DNA of 64,000 nt. It comes from Thermomonas fusca DSM 15424 (lineage in GTDB: Bacteria; Pseudomonadota; Gammaproteobacteria; Xanthomonadales; Xanthomonadaceae). The notes beneath the pieces are model-generated. The model was not told the DNA's origin and ran no database searches. It was given only the letters and a program-made list of their open reading frames with translations. Position numbers and translations under genes: made by a program. Where the stretch lies: the NCBI RefSeq assembly GCF_000423885.1, contig NZ_AUIV01000012.1, forward strand, positions 56,454 through 120,453, given 5' to 3'. This document shows, one piece after another, positions 31,524 to 40,309 of this stretch (positions are counted from its first letter, which is position 1; every line of letters starts with the position of its first letter).

Positions 31524-33700
31524 TTCTTCGGCTTGTAGATCGGTTCCAGCGCGCGGAAGCGGCTGCCGTATTCGTCGGTCAGCGCGCGCGCCTCCTGCGG
31601 GTTGCGCACCACCGTGGGCGTGATCAGCACCACCAGTTCGTCGCGGTTCTTGCTCTTGCCCTGCATGCCGAACAGACCGCCCAGCACCGGGATGCGGCTG
31701 AGCCCCGGCACGCCGCTGGAGTTGCTCCCGCTGCCTTCGCTGATCAGGCCGGCCAGCACCACGGTTTCGCCGCTGGTGGCCACCGCGCTGGTGGTGACCT
31801 TGCTGGTGTCGATGCGGACGTTGCCGAACCTGTCGGCGATGCCGGTGGGCTTGCTGACTTCCTGCACGATGTCCAGGAACACCATGCCGTCGCGGCTGAT
31901 GCGCGGGCGCACCTTGAGGATGATGCCGGTGTCGAGGTACTGCACCTGGCTGTAGGTGCCGGTGTCGCCGCCGGTCTGCGGGTTGAAGCTGACCGAGGCC
32001 ACCGGGATCTTCTGGCCGACGTTGAGCACGGCCTCGCGGTTGTTCTGCGCCATCACCGACGGCGAGGACAGGGTGCGCACGTCGGTGACGTTGTCCAGCG
32101 CCTGCACGATGGCTGCGGCGCTGCTGCCGAGGAAGGTCCAATTGAGCAGGTTGCCGGCGCCGTTGGGCAGCGCCGACACGCTGCCCGCATGGGTGCCCCA
32201 GCTGTTGCGGCCGGTGGGAAGCGGCAGCCCCTTGTCGGCCACCGCCTGGTCGAAGAACCAGCTCACGCCGTACTGCAGTTCGCCCTTCAGGGCCACGCTC
32301 AGCACCTGCGCCTCGATGTGGACCTGCATCGGCATCACGTCGAGGCGCTCGATCACCTGGCGGATCGATTTCCACTGCGCCGGGCTGGCGCGCACCAGCA
32401 GCGAGTTGGTGTCCTCCACCGCCGAGACGCCCACTTCGCTGCCGTCGATTTTCAGGGTCACCCGGCCATTGCCGCTGCCGGCCTGCGGCAGGCTGGCGCC
32501 TTCGCCGAGGCCACCGGCATCACCGCCGGATCGGCTGCCGGCATCGTCACGGCCACGCAGTTCGCCGGCCTGCAGGCCGGGCATCAGCGACGGCTCGCCG
32601 CGACCGCCGGCAGTGGTGCCGCCGAACACCTCGCCCAGCCGGTCGGCCAGGTCGCGCGCCTTGATGTATTTCAGCTCGTAGGCGAACAGCCTGCCGTCAC
32701 CGCTGCCGCCTTCGATGCGGTCGATCCACTGGCGGATCTCGTCGAGGTGGGCGGGCTGGGCGGTGATCACCATCACCGCGTTGGTGGATTCCAGCGGCAT
32801 GAAGCGGAACATGCCGGCGACGGGGGTGTTGGCCTGCGCGCCGAACACCCGCTCCAGGTCCTGCACCACGTCGCTGGCGCGGCCGGATTGCAGCGGGAAC
32901 ACGCCCACCGACATGCTGGCCATCCAGTCGACGTCGAACACCTGGATGGTGCGCAGGTAGTTTTCCAGCTCGGCGCGGGTGCCGGCGACCGTGATCAGGT
33001 TGCGCGCGCCGTCGATGCTGACGATCGAACCCTGCCGCGCATACGGCTTGAGGATCTTCTCCATCTCCAGCGCGGAGACGTGGCGCAGCGGAACCACCCG
33101 CGACTCGAAGCCGCGCGCCAGCGCCGCCGAACCGGTGCGCGGCACCACCCCGCTCTGCAGCGCCTGGTCGGCCGGGACGATGTTGTAGCGGCCGTCGCTG
33201 TAGACCATGCGCGCGCCGTTCTGCGCCAGCACCTGGTCCAGCAGGCCCAGCGCGCCGGCCGCGCCGACCGGCTTCTGGGTAGCAACGGTGACGGTGCCCT
33301 GCACGCCGGGCGCGATGCTGTAGCTCTGGCCGAGCATGTCGCCGAGGATCGCCTTGACCACCGCGTGCAGCGACTCGCCTTCGAAGTTGAAGCTGGCCTC
33401 GCCCCTGCTGGCCAGCGAGGGCGGCGGCGCGCTGGCCACGGCCTGGTTGATCGGCGCGCTGCTGGCACGGCGGATCACCGGCTGTGGCGCCTCGTTCCCG
33501 AGTTCCTGCAGCACCTCGCGACGGATGTCGGCGCCGGCGGCGGGATCGGCCTGATGGCCAGCCGCTTGCGTCGCCCGGTGCATCTGCGGCTGCGGCGCAC
33601 TGGCGCAGGCCGCCAGCATCCCCGCCAGCACGGCGACCAGCACGGGGCGCAGGTGCGCGCGAAGAAACGTTCGGTTCATGGGCTGCTTTGCCTTCGTCAT
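31520..33700 (-). CDS. gspD: Type II secretion outer-membrane secretin GspD (XpsD type)
   Basis: GspD forms the multimeric outer-membrane pore through which folded exoproteins leave. The 726-residue product has a lipoprotein signal peptide (VAVLAGMLAAC, so lipid-anchored as reported for Xanthomonas XpsD). Periplasmic N domains follow (SYSIAPGVQGTVTV, VVPLRHVSALEME, FRFMPLESTNAVMVI). The secretin domain includes VGQKIPVASV, GIILKVRPRIS and VVLAGLISEGSG. A low-complexity Gly/Ser linker interrupts the N3 region. It starts at an ATG overlapping the gspN stop. A start at the downstream MNRTFLRAHL is also possible. Confidence 0.96.
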   Translation of the reverse strand: MTKAKQPMNRTFLRAHLRPVLVAVLAGMLAACASAPQPQMHRATQAAGHQADPAAGADIRREVLQELGNEAPQPVIRRASSAPINQAVASAPPPSLASRGEASFNFEGESLHAVVKAILGDMLGQSYSIAPGVQGTVTVATQKPVGAAGALGLLDQVLAQNGARMVYSDGRYNIVPADQALQSGVVPRTGSAALARGFESRVVPLRHVSALEMEKILKPYARQGSIVSIDGARNLITVAGTRAELENYLRTIQVFDVDWMASMSVGVFPLQSGRASDVVQDLERVFGAQANTPVAGMFRFMPLESTNAVMVITAQPAHLDEIRQWIDRIEGGSGDGRLFAYELKYIKARDLADRLGEVFGGTTAGGRGEPSLMPGLQAGELRGRDDAGSRSGGDAGGLGEGASLPQAGSGNGRVTLKIDGSEVGVSAVEDTNSLLVRASPAQWKSIRQVIERLDVMPMQVHIEAQVLSVALKGELQYGVSWFFDQAVADKGLPLPTGRNSWGTHAGSVSALPNGAGNLLNWTFLGSSAAAIVQALDNVTDVRTLSSPSVMAQNNREAVLNVGQKIPVASVSFNPQTGGDTGTYSQVQYLDTGIILKVRPRISRDGMVFLDIVQEVSKPTGIADRFGNVRIDTSKVTTSAVATSGETVVLAGLISEGSGSNSSGVPGLSRIPVLGGLFGMQGKSKNRDELVVLITPTVVRNPQEARALTDEYGSRFRALEPIYKPKK

Positions 33701-34452
33701 CGGGCCGGTCCTGACAGTGGGCGCAGACGCCCGCCGCCGTCGCCGGCGTCCTGGTTCTGTTGTCGCAACTGCGCACGCCGCGCTTCGATGCGCCGGCGGA
33801 TGTCGTCGATCCTGCGCGCGTCGTCGGGCGTAGCCTCGCGCGCGGCCTGCACCTGCGGGGCGTCTGGCTGCGGCGGTGGCAGCACCATCGGCCTCGGCGT
33901 TCCGGCATCGGCGCGTGGCTCAGCGGAGCCTGCAACGCCGAAGGCGCGCAGCTCCAGCGCCAGCTGCCCGCCGGGGCCCTCGAACAGCGCCCGCCGCGGC
34001 TGCACTTCCAGCAACCGCCAGTCGGCCGCACCCTCCGGCGCAGCGCCTTCGCGCACGCGCTGCGAATCGCCGCCGCCGCTGGGCTGCAGGATCGCCAGCC
34101 GCACCTGCGGGCTGATCAGCACGCCGGTGAGGACGAAATCCAGCGCCGCGCCGCTGCCCTCGCCTTCGCCCTGGGCGACAGCGAGGAAGGCGCGCGGCCG
34201 GCGATCCTGGGTGAACAGTGGGCGCGACGCCGCTTCCGCGTACTGGCCGAGCGGACCGATGCGCTCGCCAACGACCGCGGGCGGCGCCGGCAGCGCGCCC
34301 GGCGCCTGCGCCGCCACCGCCGCGATGCGCGTGCCCATGCCCAGCGCCGCCGCCAGCCACAGCAGCAGCGCCCAAGCGCAGGCGGCGGCCAGCAGCCAGG
34401 TCGATGCCCTGGCGCGGCCCAACGAATGGGCGAAACCCTGCCCGCCGCTCAT
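33697..34452 (-). CDS. gspN: Type II secretion protein GspN (XpsN type, with GspC-like homology region)
   Basis: The 251-residue product is a bitopic inner-membrane protein: a short cytoplasmic N-terminus, one membrane segment (WLLAAACAWALLLWLAAALG) and a periplasmic region. The periplasmic part starts SRPLFTQDRRP and then LDFVLTGVLISPQVRLAILQP, matching the pattern of the GspC homology region. The operon has no separate gspC, so this protein probably links inner-membrane platform and secretin. The C-terminus is charged and helical (RRIDDIRRRIEARR). It overlaps gspM and gspD by 4 nt. Confidence 0.85.
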   Translation of the reverse strand: MSGGQGFAHSLGRARASTWLLAAACAWALLLWLAAALGMGTRIAAVAAQAPGALPAPPAVVGERIGPLGQYAEAASRPLFTQDRRPRAFLAVAQGEGEGSGAALDFVLTGVLISPQVRLAILQPSGGGDSQRVREGAAPEGAADWRLLEVQPRRALFEGPGGQLALELRAFGVAGSAEPRADAGTPRPMVLPPPQPDAPQVQAAREATPDDARRIDDIRRRIEARRAQLRQQNQDAGDGGGRLRPLSGPAR

Positions 34453-35051
34453 GGCTGTGCCCCCGCGGTGGGGCGCAGGTAGCCGTACAGGTTGAAGCCG
34501 ACATCCAGCCCGCCCTCCTGCGGCTGGGCGGCGCCGGGGACGGCGAAATACCGCTGCGCGGTGATTCCCAGCGCGTCCACGAACAGCCACGGCCGCCCCG
34601 ACTCCAGCGCATGCAGCACCGCCAGCATTTCGGCATTGCCGCAGCGCAGCCGCACCTGCACGGTGACCCGGCGGTAACGACCGCCGCCGGCGTCGTCACC
34701 CAGGGGGGTGCGGTTGACGATGGCGCAGCCGCGACCGCCGGGACTGGCGTCCGCCACCACCCGCTCCAGCCGCTGGATCAGCGCGGCGGCGGCCAGCTCT
34801 GCTGTCGCTTCGGCGAGGAAGCCGGACCCGCCGTCCTGCGCTTCCGGGGTCGCCAACGCGCGCTCGATCTGCGGTCGCTGCGCCAGCAGGCCGCGCAGGC
34901 GTGCGTCGCGTTCCTGCAGTTCAGCGATGCGGGCATCGGCGGCGCGCATCGGCAGCGTGAACAGCGGATGCACCAGCGCCAGATAGACCAGCCCCAGCAC
35001 CGCAAGCAGCAGCGCCAGCGCCAACCAGCGGTCGCGGTCGGCGCGGATCAC
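34449..35051 (-). CDS. gspM: Type II secretion protein GspM (XpsM type)
   Basis: GspM is an inner-membrane platform protein that pairs with GspL. The 200-residue product has a single N-terminal membrane segment (LALALLLAVLGLVYLALV), a coiled-coil-like stretch (about residues 36-65) and a small ferredoxin-like periplasmic domain (YRRVTVQVRLRCGNAEMLAVL). It overlaps gspL and gspN by 4 nt. Confidence 0.9.
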   Translation of the reverse strand: MIRADRDRWLALALLLAVLGLVYLALVHPLFTLPMRAADARIAELQERDARLRGLLAQRPQIERALATPEAQDGGSGFLAEATAELAAAALIQRLERVVADASPGGRGCAIVNRTPLGDDAGGGRYRRVTVQVRLRCGNAEMLAVLHALESGRPWLFVDALGITAQRYFAVPGAAQPQEGGLDVGFNLYGYLRPTAGAQP

Positions 35052-36172
35052 CGCACGCCCCCGGCCGGTGCGTTAGCTGCGGCGGGCGCGGCAGCGGTCG
35101 CCAGCTTCGCCACCAGGGTGAAGCGATCCACCCGCAGCCGCGGGTCCTGCTGCAGGGCACCGCTCAGGGCCGGCGCGCTCCACTGCGGCGCGCCCTCCAG
35201 TTTCCCGACCAGCGCCGCGGCCTGGTTGGACAGGCCGATCAGGGTCAGCTGGTCGCCTTCCACCGACACTTTCTCCAGCCAGGTGCCCTCGGGCAGCCGC
35301 TGCGCCAGTGCGTCCAGCAATTCCACCGACGACGGCCGCGCCGCGCGCTGCGCGCGCAGGTAGGCGGCGCCTTCCATCCCGTCCTGCAGCCGCTGGCGCT
35401 GCGCCGACAGCGCGCGCGCGCCGGCTTCACGGCTGGCCATCTCGGCGTGCAGCGCATCCGCGGCGACACGGCGGTTGTCCAGCAGCTGACCCATGCCCAG
35501 CGCCAGCGCCAGCAGCGCGGCCAGCGCCAGCAGCCAGTTCCAGCGCCGCCACGGATCGCGCAGCGCATACCGTTGCGCCGGGGGCAACAGGTTGACGCCC
35601 AGCGGATGCCCGGCCTCGTCGGCCAGATCCACCCCGGCCAGCCGCTCGCCCTGCCCGCCCAGGCCAGCGGTTGCCACGGCCAGCTGTTGGCGCGGTACCA
35701 CCACCAATTCGACCTGCAGTTGGCCATCGCCGCGCAGCGCGAGGACGCGGCCATCGAACAGCACGTCGGTAGCGGCAAACGGGGTCTGCCGCTCGATCTC
35801 GAACGCCAGCACATCGCGCAGGCGCCCCCGCGCCGCCGCCGGCAGCAGCAGGCCGCGGCGCAGGCCGCAGGCGCCCGGCAGCAGCAGCCAGCGCGGCATG
35901 CCGATGGCGCGCTCGCGCAGCAGATCGGCCAGCGGATCCACCGCCGCGGCCAGCGGCAGCGGCAGCGAGGCAAGCCGGCGCAATTCACCCGCCTGCTGCA
36001 GTTCCAAACCCAGCTCGCCCGCGTCGGGACACAGCAGCAGGCGGTCGTCGCCCGCAGCCAGCGCCCGGCGCAAGCGCGCCGGCAGCCAGCCCAGCAGACC
36101 GGCCCGCCACCACGACAGGAAGCCGCGCAGACCCGAACCGGGCCACGGCCAGCGCAATGCGGCAGTGCTCAC
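35048..36172 (-). CDS. gspL: Type II secretion protein GspL (XpsL type)
   Basis: GspL is the bitopic inner-membrane protein whose cytoplasmic domain docks the ATPase GspE. The 374-residue product has a large actin-like cytoplasmic domain, with VLAFEIERQTPFAATDVLFDG in its middle. One membrane segment (WNWLLALAALLALALGMGQLL, about residues 210-232) and a periplasmic PilN-like ferredoxin domain follow. The start is taken as GTG at 36172, two bases after the gspK stop codon, because upstream in-frame starts lie within gspK. Confidence 0.9.
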   Translation of the reverse strand: MSTAALRWPWPGSGLRGFLSWWRAGLLGWLPARLRRALAAGDDRLLLCPDAGELGLELQQAGELRRLASLPLPLAAAVDPLADLLRERAIGMPRWLLLPGACGLRRGLLLPAAARGRLRDVLAFEIERQTPFAATDVLFDGRVLALRGDGQLQVELVVVPRQQLAVATAGLGGQGERLAGVDLADEAGHPLGVNLLPPAQRYALRDPWRRWNWLLALAALLALALGMGQLLDNRRVAADALHAEMASREAGARALSAQRQRLQDGMEGAAYLRAQRAARPSSVELLDALAQRLPEGTWLEKVSVEGDQLTLIGLSNQAAALVGKLEGAPQWSAPALSGALQQDPRLRVDRFTLVAKLATAAAPAAANAPAGGVR

Positions 36173-36173
36173 T

Positions 36174-36995
36174 TCACGGTTCCCCCGCGGCCCAATGCAG
36201 TGTCGTGTACGTCGAACCCGGCAAACCGCTGCTCCCCATCCGCAAGACCACCGACCATCGCGCACTGCGCCCATCGGCAAGCCGGGCGCGGCTCTCAATA
36301 CTATACGTGCCGCTGCCCGGCGCCGGGGGCGCTGCCGGATCCACCGGCACGGCCTGCGCGGACAATCCCAGCGCCTTGCGCACCACCGCATCGGCAACCC
36401 CGGCATCCGGCAACGCGCGGCCGCCGTACACGGTCAGGTGCGGCGCCGCGGCGGCCTGCAGTGCCGGGCGCATGCCCAGCACCTGCGCCAGCTCGGACAC
36501 GGTGTCGAAATGCGCGTCCTTGGCGCCGCCGTCCAGACCGGCCGCCGCGTAATCGGCATCTTCGGCACTGCCGGCAGGCTGGCCAAGGCTGTCGGCATCG
36601 CGCCAGTCGACCACCGCCGCAGCGAGTCTGGTCGCCGCGGCGCGCGGCTCGCCCAGCGCTTCGAAGAAGGCCTGCAGCAGCTCGAACGAAGCTGCGTTGA
36701 GGTCGATCTTGCCGGCCTCGTCGCGCACCGCGACATCAATCGCGATGCCGTCCAGCGCGAAGCGGTAGCTGCGCCCATCCGCCACCCAGCGGCGCGCCGG
36801 GTCGGGATCGAGCAGCCGCGACGCCGCGTATTCGATCCCGGCGCGCGCGGCCTCGCCCGCGACCGTCGCGCGCGCCACCCCGTTGCCCTGCATTGATTCG
36901 ACCCGCGCCGACAGTGCATAGCCGGCCACCAGCCCGCTCAGCAGCAGCACCAGCCACAGCACCAGCAGCAGCGCCGCACCGCGCGCCATCCTCAT
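36174..36995 (-). CDS. gspK: Type II secretion minor pseudopilin GspK
   Basis: GspK caps the pseudopilus tip with GspI and GspJ. The 273-residue product has the short leader MRMARG and the hydrophobic helix ALLLVLWLVLLLSGLVAG. As usual for GspK, it lacks the Glu at +5 found in other pseudopilins. A large globular domain follows with the GspK features EAGKIDLNAAS and VDWRDADS. The ATG overlaps the gspJ stop. Confidence 0.93.
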   Translation of the reverse strand: MRMARGAALLLVLWLVLLLSGLVAGYALSARVESMQGNGVARATVAGEAARAGIEYAASRLLDPDPARRWVADGRSYRFALDGIAIDVAVRDEAGKIDLNAASFELLQAFFEALGEPRAAATRLAAAVVDWRDADSLGQPAGSAEDADYAAAGLDGGAKDAHFDTVSELAQVLGMRPALQAAAAPHLTVYGGRALPDAGVADAVVRKALGLSAQAVPVDPAAPPAPGSGTYSIESRARLADGRSARWSVVLRMGSSGLPGSTYTTLHWAAGEP

Positions 36996-37618
36996 CGCTG
37001 TGCCTCCATGCCGGCGCCCGCCAGCGGCAGCGCCACCACCATCTCGGGCCAAGGGCCGCGGGCATCGCGGATGCGTACCCGCACCTGCATCGGCAGCGCC
37101 TGCGGCGCGGTCCAGACGCGCTCCCACGGTCCGGGCCGGCCGTCGGCAGCCAGCGCGCGGTAGGCGAATTCGACTTCGGCCAGCTCATCGGCCAGCGGTT
37201 CCGGGGGCCGCGAAGCCGGCAGCGCCTCGCCTGCGCGCAGCAGCTGGAAGCCGACCTCCAGCCGCCGCGCCTGGCCGGCACCACCCACCTGCAGCGCATG
37301 CAGCTGCGGCCCGCCGCGCCCCAGGTAGGCCGGCAGTTCGGCAACGAAACGCATCGAACGCGCGTCGCCGGCGAAGCGCAGCGACTGGCCGCTGTCCGCA
37401 TCGAGACCGAAGGCAATGGCCCCGGCGCCGCCGATGCGCTGCCGCAGGAACTGCGACACCGCGCGGATGCGCTCGTTGCGCTCCGCCATTGCTTCGCCGC
37501 GCGCCACCGTGGCACCGGCCGCGCGCAGGATGCCGAATCCCAGCGCCAGTGCCGCCGCCAGCAGCGAGGTGGCCAGCAGCACTTCCATCAGGGTGAAGCC
37601 CGCCGCTGCCCGCCTCAT
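36992..37618 (-). CDS. gspJ: Type II secretion minor pseudopilin GspJ
   Basis: GspJ is part of the pseudopilus tip complex. The 208-residue product starts MRRAAAG with prepilin-peptidase cleavage expected before Phe8 of FTLMEVLLATSLLAAALAL, followed by a beta-rich domain containing RYRALAADGRPG-like segments near the C-terminus. The start overlaps the gspI stop (ATGA). Confidence 0.93.
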   Translation of the reverse strand: MRRAAAGFTLMEVLLATSLLAAALALGFGILRAAGATVARGEAMAERNERIRAVSQFLRQRIGGAGAIAFGLDADSGQSLRFAGDARSMRFVAELPAYLGRGGPQLHALQVGGAGQARRLEVGFQLLRAGEALPASRPPEPLADELAEVEFAYRALAADGRPGPWERVWTAPQALPMQVRVRIRDARGPWPEMVVALPLAGAGMEAQR

Positions 37619-38070
37619 GGCCGGACGCCGTCCGCCGCTGTTGGCAGTACCAGCCGCAGCGAGTTCACCTGCAGCTGCTGCTGCGGCCCGCCGTCGCCCC
37701 AGCGCACGTCCAGCCGCAGGTGCAGCAGGCGCGCGGCGAACGGGTCGGCCGCTGCGGCGCGCGCCTGCGGCTCCTGCCACGGGGTCACCGCCAAGTGCCA
37801 GCGATAGCGGCCCTGCTCGAAGCTGCCGTCAAGTTGCCCCGGCTGCAGCAACGCGTCGCTGCGCTCGGCCAGCAGCGACTGCGCATGCAGCGCTGCCTGC
37901 CCGGCATCGCCGGCCTGGCGCAGCTGGCGACTGGCGCCGGACAGCGTGCCCAGCAGCAGGGTCAGGCCCAGCGCGAGCAGCGCGAACGCGACCACGATCT
38001 CGATCAGGGTGAAACCGCGTTGCCGCCGCATGGTCGGCACGCGCGCACCGCTGCGCCGCCGCGCGCTCAT
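37615..38070 (-). CDS. gspI: Type II secretion minor pseudopilin GspI
   Basis: GspI is a minor pseudopilin that nucleates pseudopilus assembly with GspJ and GspK. The 151-residue product has a long basic leader (about 19 residues, ending RRQRG) and the type IV prepilin motif G|FTLIEIVVAFALLALG. A downstream ATG (MRRQRG) would give a more usual leader length. I keep the upstream ATG because it overlaps the gspH stop codon. Confidence 0.92.
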   Translation of the reverse strand: MSARRRSGARVPTMRRQRGFTLIEIVVAFALLALGLTLLLGTLSGASRQLRQAGDAGQAALHAQSLLAERSDALLQPGQLDGSFEQGRYRWHLAVTPWQEPQARAAAADPFAARLLHLRLDVRWGDGGPQQQLQVNSLRLVLPTAADGVRP

Positions 38071-38522
38071 TGGGTGGCTCCGATCCGGCGCAGCCGCACC
38101 TCGCCGGTCAGCCAGGCCACGTCGACATCCCAGCCGCCGCCATTGGCCGCCATCCGCACCCGCCCGCCGGTGGCGGCGCCGTCGGGGAAAAAGCGCACCG
38201 CGCCTTCAGCTGACGCGGGCCGCAGGTCGCGCGCGCCGGTGAAGACCAGTTCGCCGGTGTCCGGCAGGCGGCCGTGGCGGCCTTTCGGCGCGCGCCAGAC
38301 GCGGGCGGCCGGGTCGATCACGAACTCCTGCGGCACCCCGCTGGCGATCGCCAGCGCGCGGGTGAAGCGCAGCTGCGCGGCCACCTCTTTCGCCGCCGAA
38401 TGCAGGCGCGCGCCGCGGAGGCCATCGCCGAACGCGGCCATGGCCAGGAGGCTGGCGGCGGCGATGATCACCAGCACCACCAGCATCTCCAGCAGGGTGA
38501 AACCGGCCGACCGACCGCGCAC
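38067..38522 (-). CDS. gspH: Type II secretion minor pseudopilin GspH
   Basis: GspH connects the tip complex to the major pseudopilin. The 151-residue product has the leader MRGRSAG and cleavage motif G|FTLLEMLVVLVIIAAA. A GspH-type domain with AAQLRFTRALAIASGVPQ follows. It starts 12 nt after gspG and overlaps gspI. Confidence 0.93.
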   Translation of the reverse strand: MRGRSAGFTLLEMLVVLVIIAAASLLAMAAFGDGLRGARLHSAAKEVAAQLRFTRALAIASGVPQEFVIDPAARVWRAPKGRHGRLPDTGELVFTGARDLRPASAEGAVRFFPDGAATGGRVRMAANGGGWDVDVAWLTGEVRLRRIGATQ

Positions 38523-38534
38523 GCGCCCGTCCGC

Positions 38535-38963
38535 TTATTCGAAGCGCAGGTCGGCGTCCACGCTGTCGCCGCCGGGCTGGCCGTCCGCGCCCAGGCTGAC
38601 CAGGTCGAACGCCCGCCCTTCGCCCGGCAGCTTGTACTGCACCGGATGCATCCACGGATCCTTCAGGTCGGCCGGCTTGGCGTAGGGGCCCAGCCAGCCG
38701 GCGGCCCCGGGCGAGGTGACCAGCGCGTCGAGGGTGGGCGGCAGCGCGCCGGTATCCATCTGGAACTGCTGCACCTTCTCGGCCAGCGTCTGCAGCTGCG
38801 CCTGCGCCAGCTTGACCTTGGCGCGGTCGCCGCCGCCCAGGATGCGCGAGGCGGCGAAGGCGACGATGCCGCCGATCAGCACCACCACCACGATGATCTC
38901 GATCAGCGAGAAGCCGCCCTGCGCGGCCCTGGGGATCGGACGGAAATTGCGACGTTCACGCAT
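38535..38963 (-). CDS. gspG: Type II secretion major pseudopilin GspG
   Basis: GspG is the main subunit of the periplasmic pseudopilus. The 142-residue product has a 17-residue leader ending AAQGG, then FSLIEIIVVVVLIGGIVAF. The conserved calcium-site region near the C-terminus reads DPWMHPVQYKLPG and GADGQPGGD. A heptanucleotide tandem array separates it from gspF upstream, so its translation is not coupled to gspF. GGGGCAG is a weak ribosome-binding site. Confidence 0.96.
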   Translation of the reverse strand: MRERRNFRPIPRAAQGGFSLIEIIVVVVLIGGIVAFAASRILGGGDRAKVKLAQAQLQTLAEKVQQFQMDTGALPPTLDALVTSPGAAGWLGPYAKPADLKDPWMHPVQYKLPGEGRAFDLVSLGADGQPGGDSVDADLRFE

Positions 38964-38988
38964 TGCACTGCCCCGGCTTGGGTTGTAG

Positions 38989-39070
38989 TTCGGATTTCGG
39001 ATTTCGGATTTCGGATTTCGGATTTCGGATTTCGGATTTCGGATTTCGGATTTCGGATTTCGGATTTCGG
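38989..39070. repeat. Heptanucleotide tandem array (TTCGGAT, about 11.7 copies) in the gsp operon
   Basis: The 82-bp tract consists of uninterrupted TTCGGAT units on the plus strand (ATCCGAA on the coding strand of the operon). It fills most of the 124-nt gap between the gspF stop and the gspG start, the only sizeable gap in the operon. All frames through it are open because seven is coprime to three, but no gene is implied. Such perfect short arrays are prone to slippage. Confidence 0.95.
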
Positions 39071-39087
39071 AAGGATGGCTGGCGCAC

Positions 39088-40305
39088 TCATCCCACCACG
39101 TTGGTCAGGTCGTAGATCGGCGCCAGCACCGACAGGATCACCACGCCCACCACCGCCGCCAGTACCAGCGTCACCACCGGCACCAGCGCCGCCAGCAGCC
39201 GGTCCATCGCCGCCTGCGTTTCCTGGTCGAAGGTATCCGCGGTCTTCAGCAGCATGGCATCCAGCGCGCCGGACTCCTCGCCCACCTGGATCATCTGCAG
39301 CGCCAGCCGCGGCAGCCGCTTGCCCCTGGCCAGCGCGGCGGACAGGCCGATGCCGTTCTTCACTTCCTCGGCGGCCGCGGCCACGTCGTCGGCCAGCACT
39401 CGGTTGTCCAGCACGTTGCGGGCGATGCCCAGCGCCGACAGCAGCGGCACGCCGTTGCGCAGCAGCGTGCCCAGCGTGCGCGCCAGCCGCGCGGTTTCGA
39501 GTTTGGCCACCAGCGGCCCGGCCAGCCTGCTCTGCAGCAGCCAGCCGTCGAAGCGGCGCATCACCGCGGGATCGCGGCGCAGGCGCTCCAGCCACAGCAC
39601 CAGCAGCAGCGGCACCGCCAGGATCGCGATCCACCAGCCGCGGACGAACACGCCCACGCCCAGCACCAGCCGCGAGAACCACGGCAGCTGCGCGTCCAGG
39701 CTCTCGTACATGCCGGCGAACTGCGGCACCACGTAGCCCAGCAGGAACAGCAGCGAGAGCCCCACCATGGCCAGCAGGATCACCGGATACACCATCGCGT
39801 TGACCACGCGGGTACGCAGCGCACGCGAACGCTCCAGGTAGTCGGCCAGCCGCTGCAGCGTTTCGTGCAGGCTGCCGCCCGCTTCGCCGGCGCGCACCAT
39901 GTTCACGTACAGCCGGCCGAACGCGCCGTGCTGGCGCTCCAGCGCCGTCGACAGCGAAGCGCCACCGCGCACCGCGTCGCGGATGTCCTCGACGATCCGC
40001 CGGGCCGCCTCGTCTTCCGGGAGCTCCAGCAGGATGCCCAGCGCGCGGTCCAGCGGCTGCCCTGCGCCCAGCAGGGTGGCCAGCTGCTGGGTGAACTGCA
40101 CCAGCCGCGCGCCGGCGAACGGCTTGGGCTTGAGCAACGTCCGCCACGGCACCTCGCCGCCCGCTTCCGACACGGGCCTGGCTTCCACCGGAAGATGGCC
40201 CTGCTCCTGCAGCCGCGCTGCCACCTCGGCCTCGCCGGCCGCTACCATCTGCCCATCCAGCAGCTCGCCGCGCGCGTTCAGCGCCTTGTAGCGGTAGAGC
40301 GCCAT
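39088..40305 (-). CDS. gspF: Type II secretion inner-membrane protein GspF
   Basis: GspF is the polytopic core of the inner-membrane platform that translates GspE motion into pseudopilus growth. The 405-residue product has two related cytoplasmic T2SSF domains (QFTQQLATLLGAGQPLDRAL near residue 75; RTLGTLLRNGVPLLSALG near 275) and three membrane segments (around 170-195, 220-240 and 370-395). It begins MALYRYKALNARGELLDG, 4 nt after gspE. Confidence 0.96.
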   Translation of the reverse strand: MALYRYKALNARGELLDGQMVAAGEAEVAARLQEQGHLPVEARPVSEAGGEVPWRTLLKPKPFAGARLVQFTQQLATLLGAGQPLDRALGILLELPEDEAARRIVEDIRDAVRGGASLSTALERQHGAFGRLYVNMVRAGEAGGSLHETLQRLADYLERSRALRTRVVNAMVYPVILLAMVGLSLLFLLGYVVPQFAGMYESLDAQLPWFSRLVLGVGVFVRGWWIAILAVPLLLVLWLERLRRDPAVMRRFDGWLLQSRLAGPLVAKLETARLARTLGTLLRNGVPLLSALGIARNVLDNRVLADDVAAAAEEVKNGIGLSAALARGKRLPRLALQMIQVGEESGALDAMLLKTADTFDQETQAAMDRLLAALVPVVTLVLAAVVGVVILSVLAPIYDLTNVVG

Positions 40306-40309
40306 CGGC

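Noticed and set aside
31439..34495. 1018-codon open frame antisense to gspD and gspN
   Set aside because: Composition and lack of motifs mark it as a shadow of the secretin gene.
38989..39070. Heptamer array as CRISPR or as coding repeat
   Set aside because: There are no spacers between units, and the open frames through it exist only because the unit length is seven. It lies between a clear stop and a clear start.
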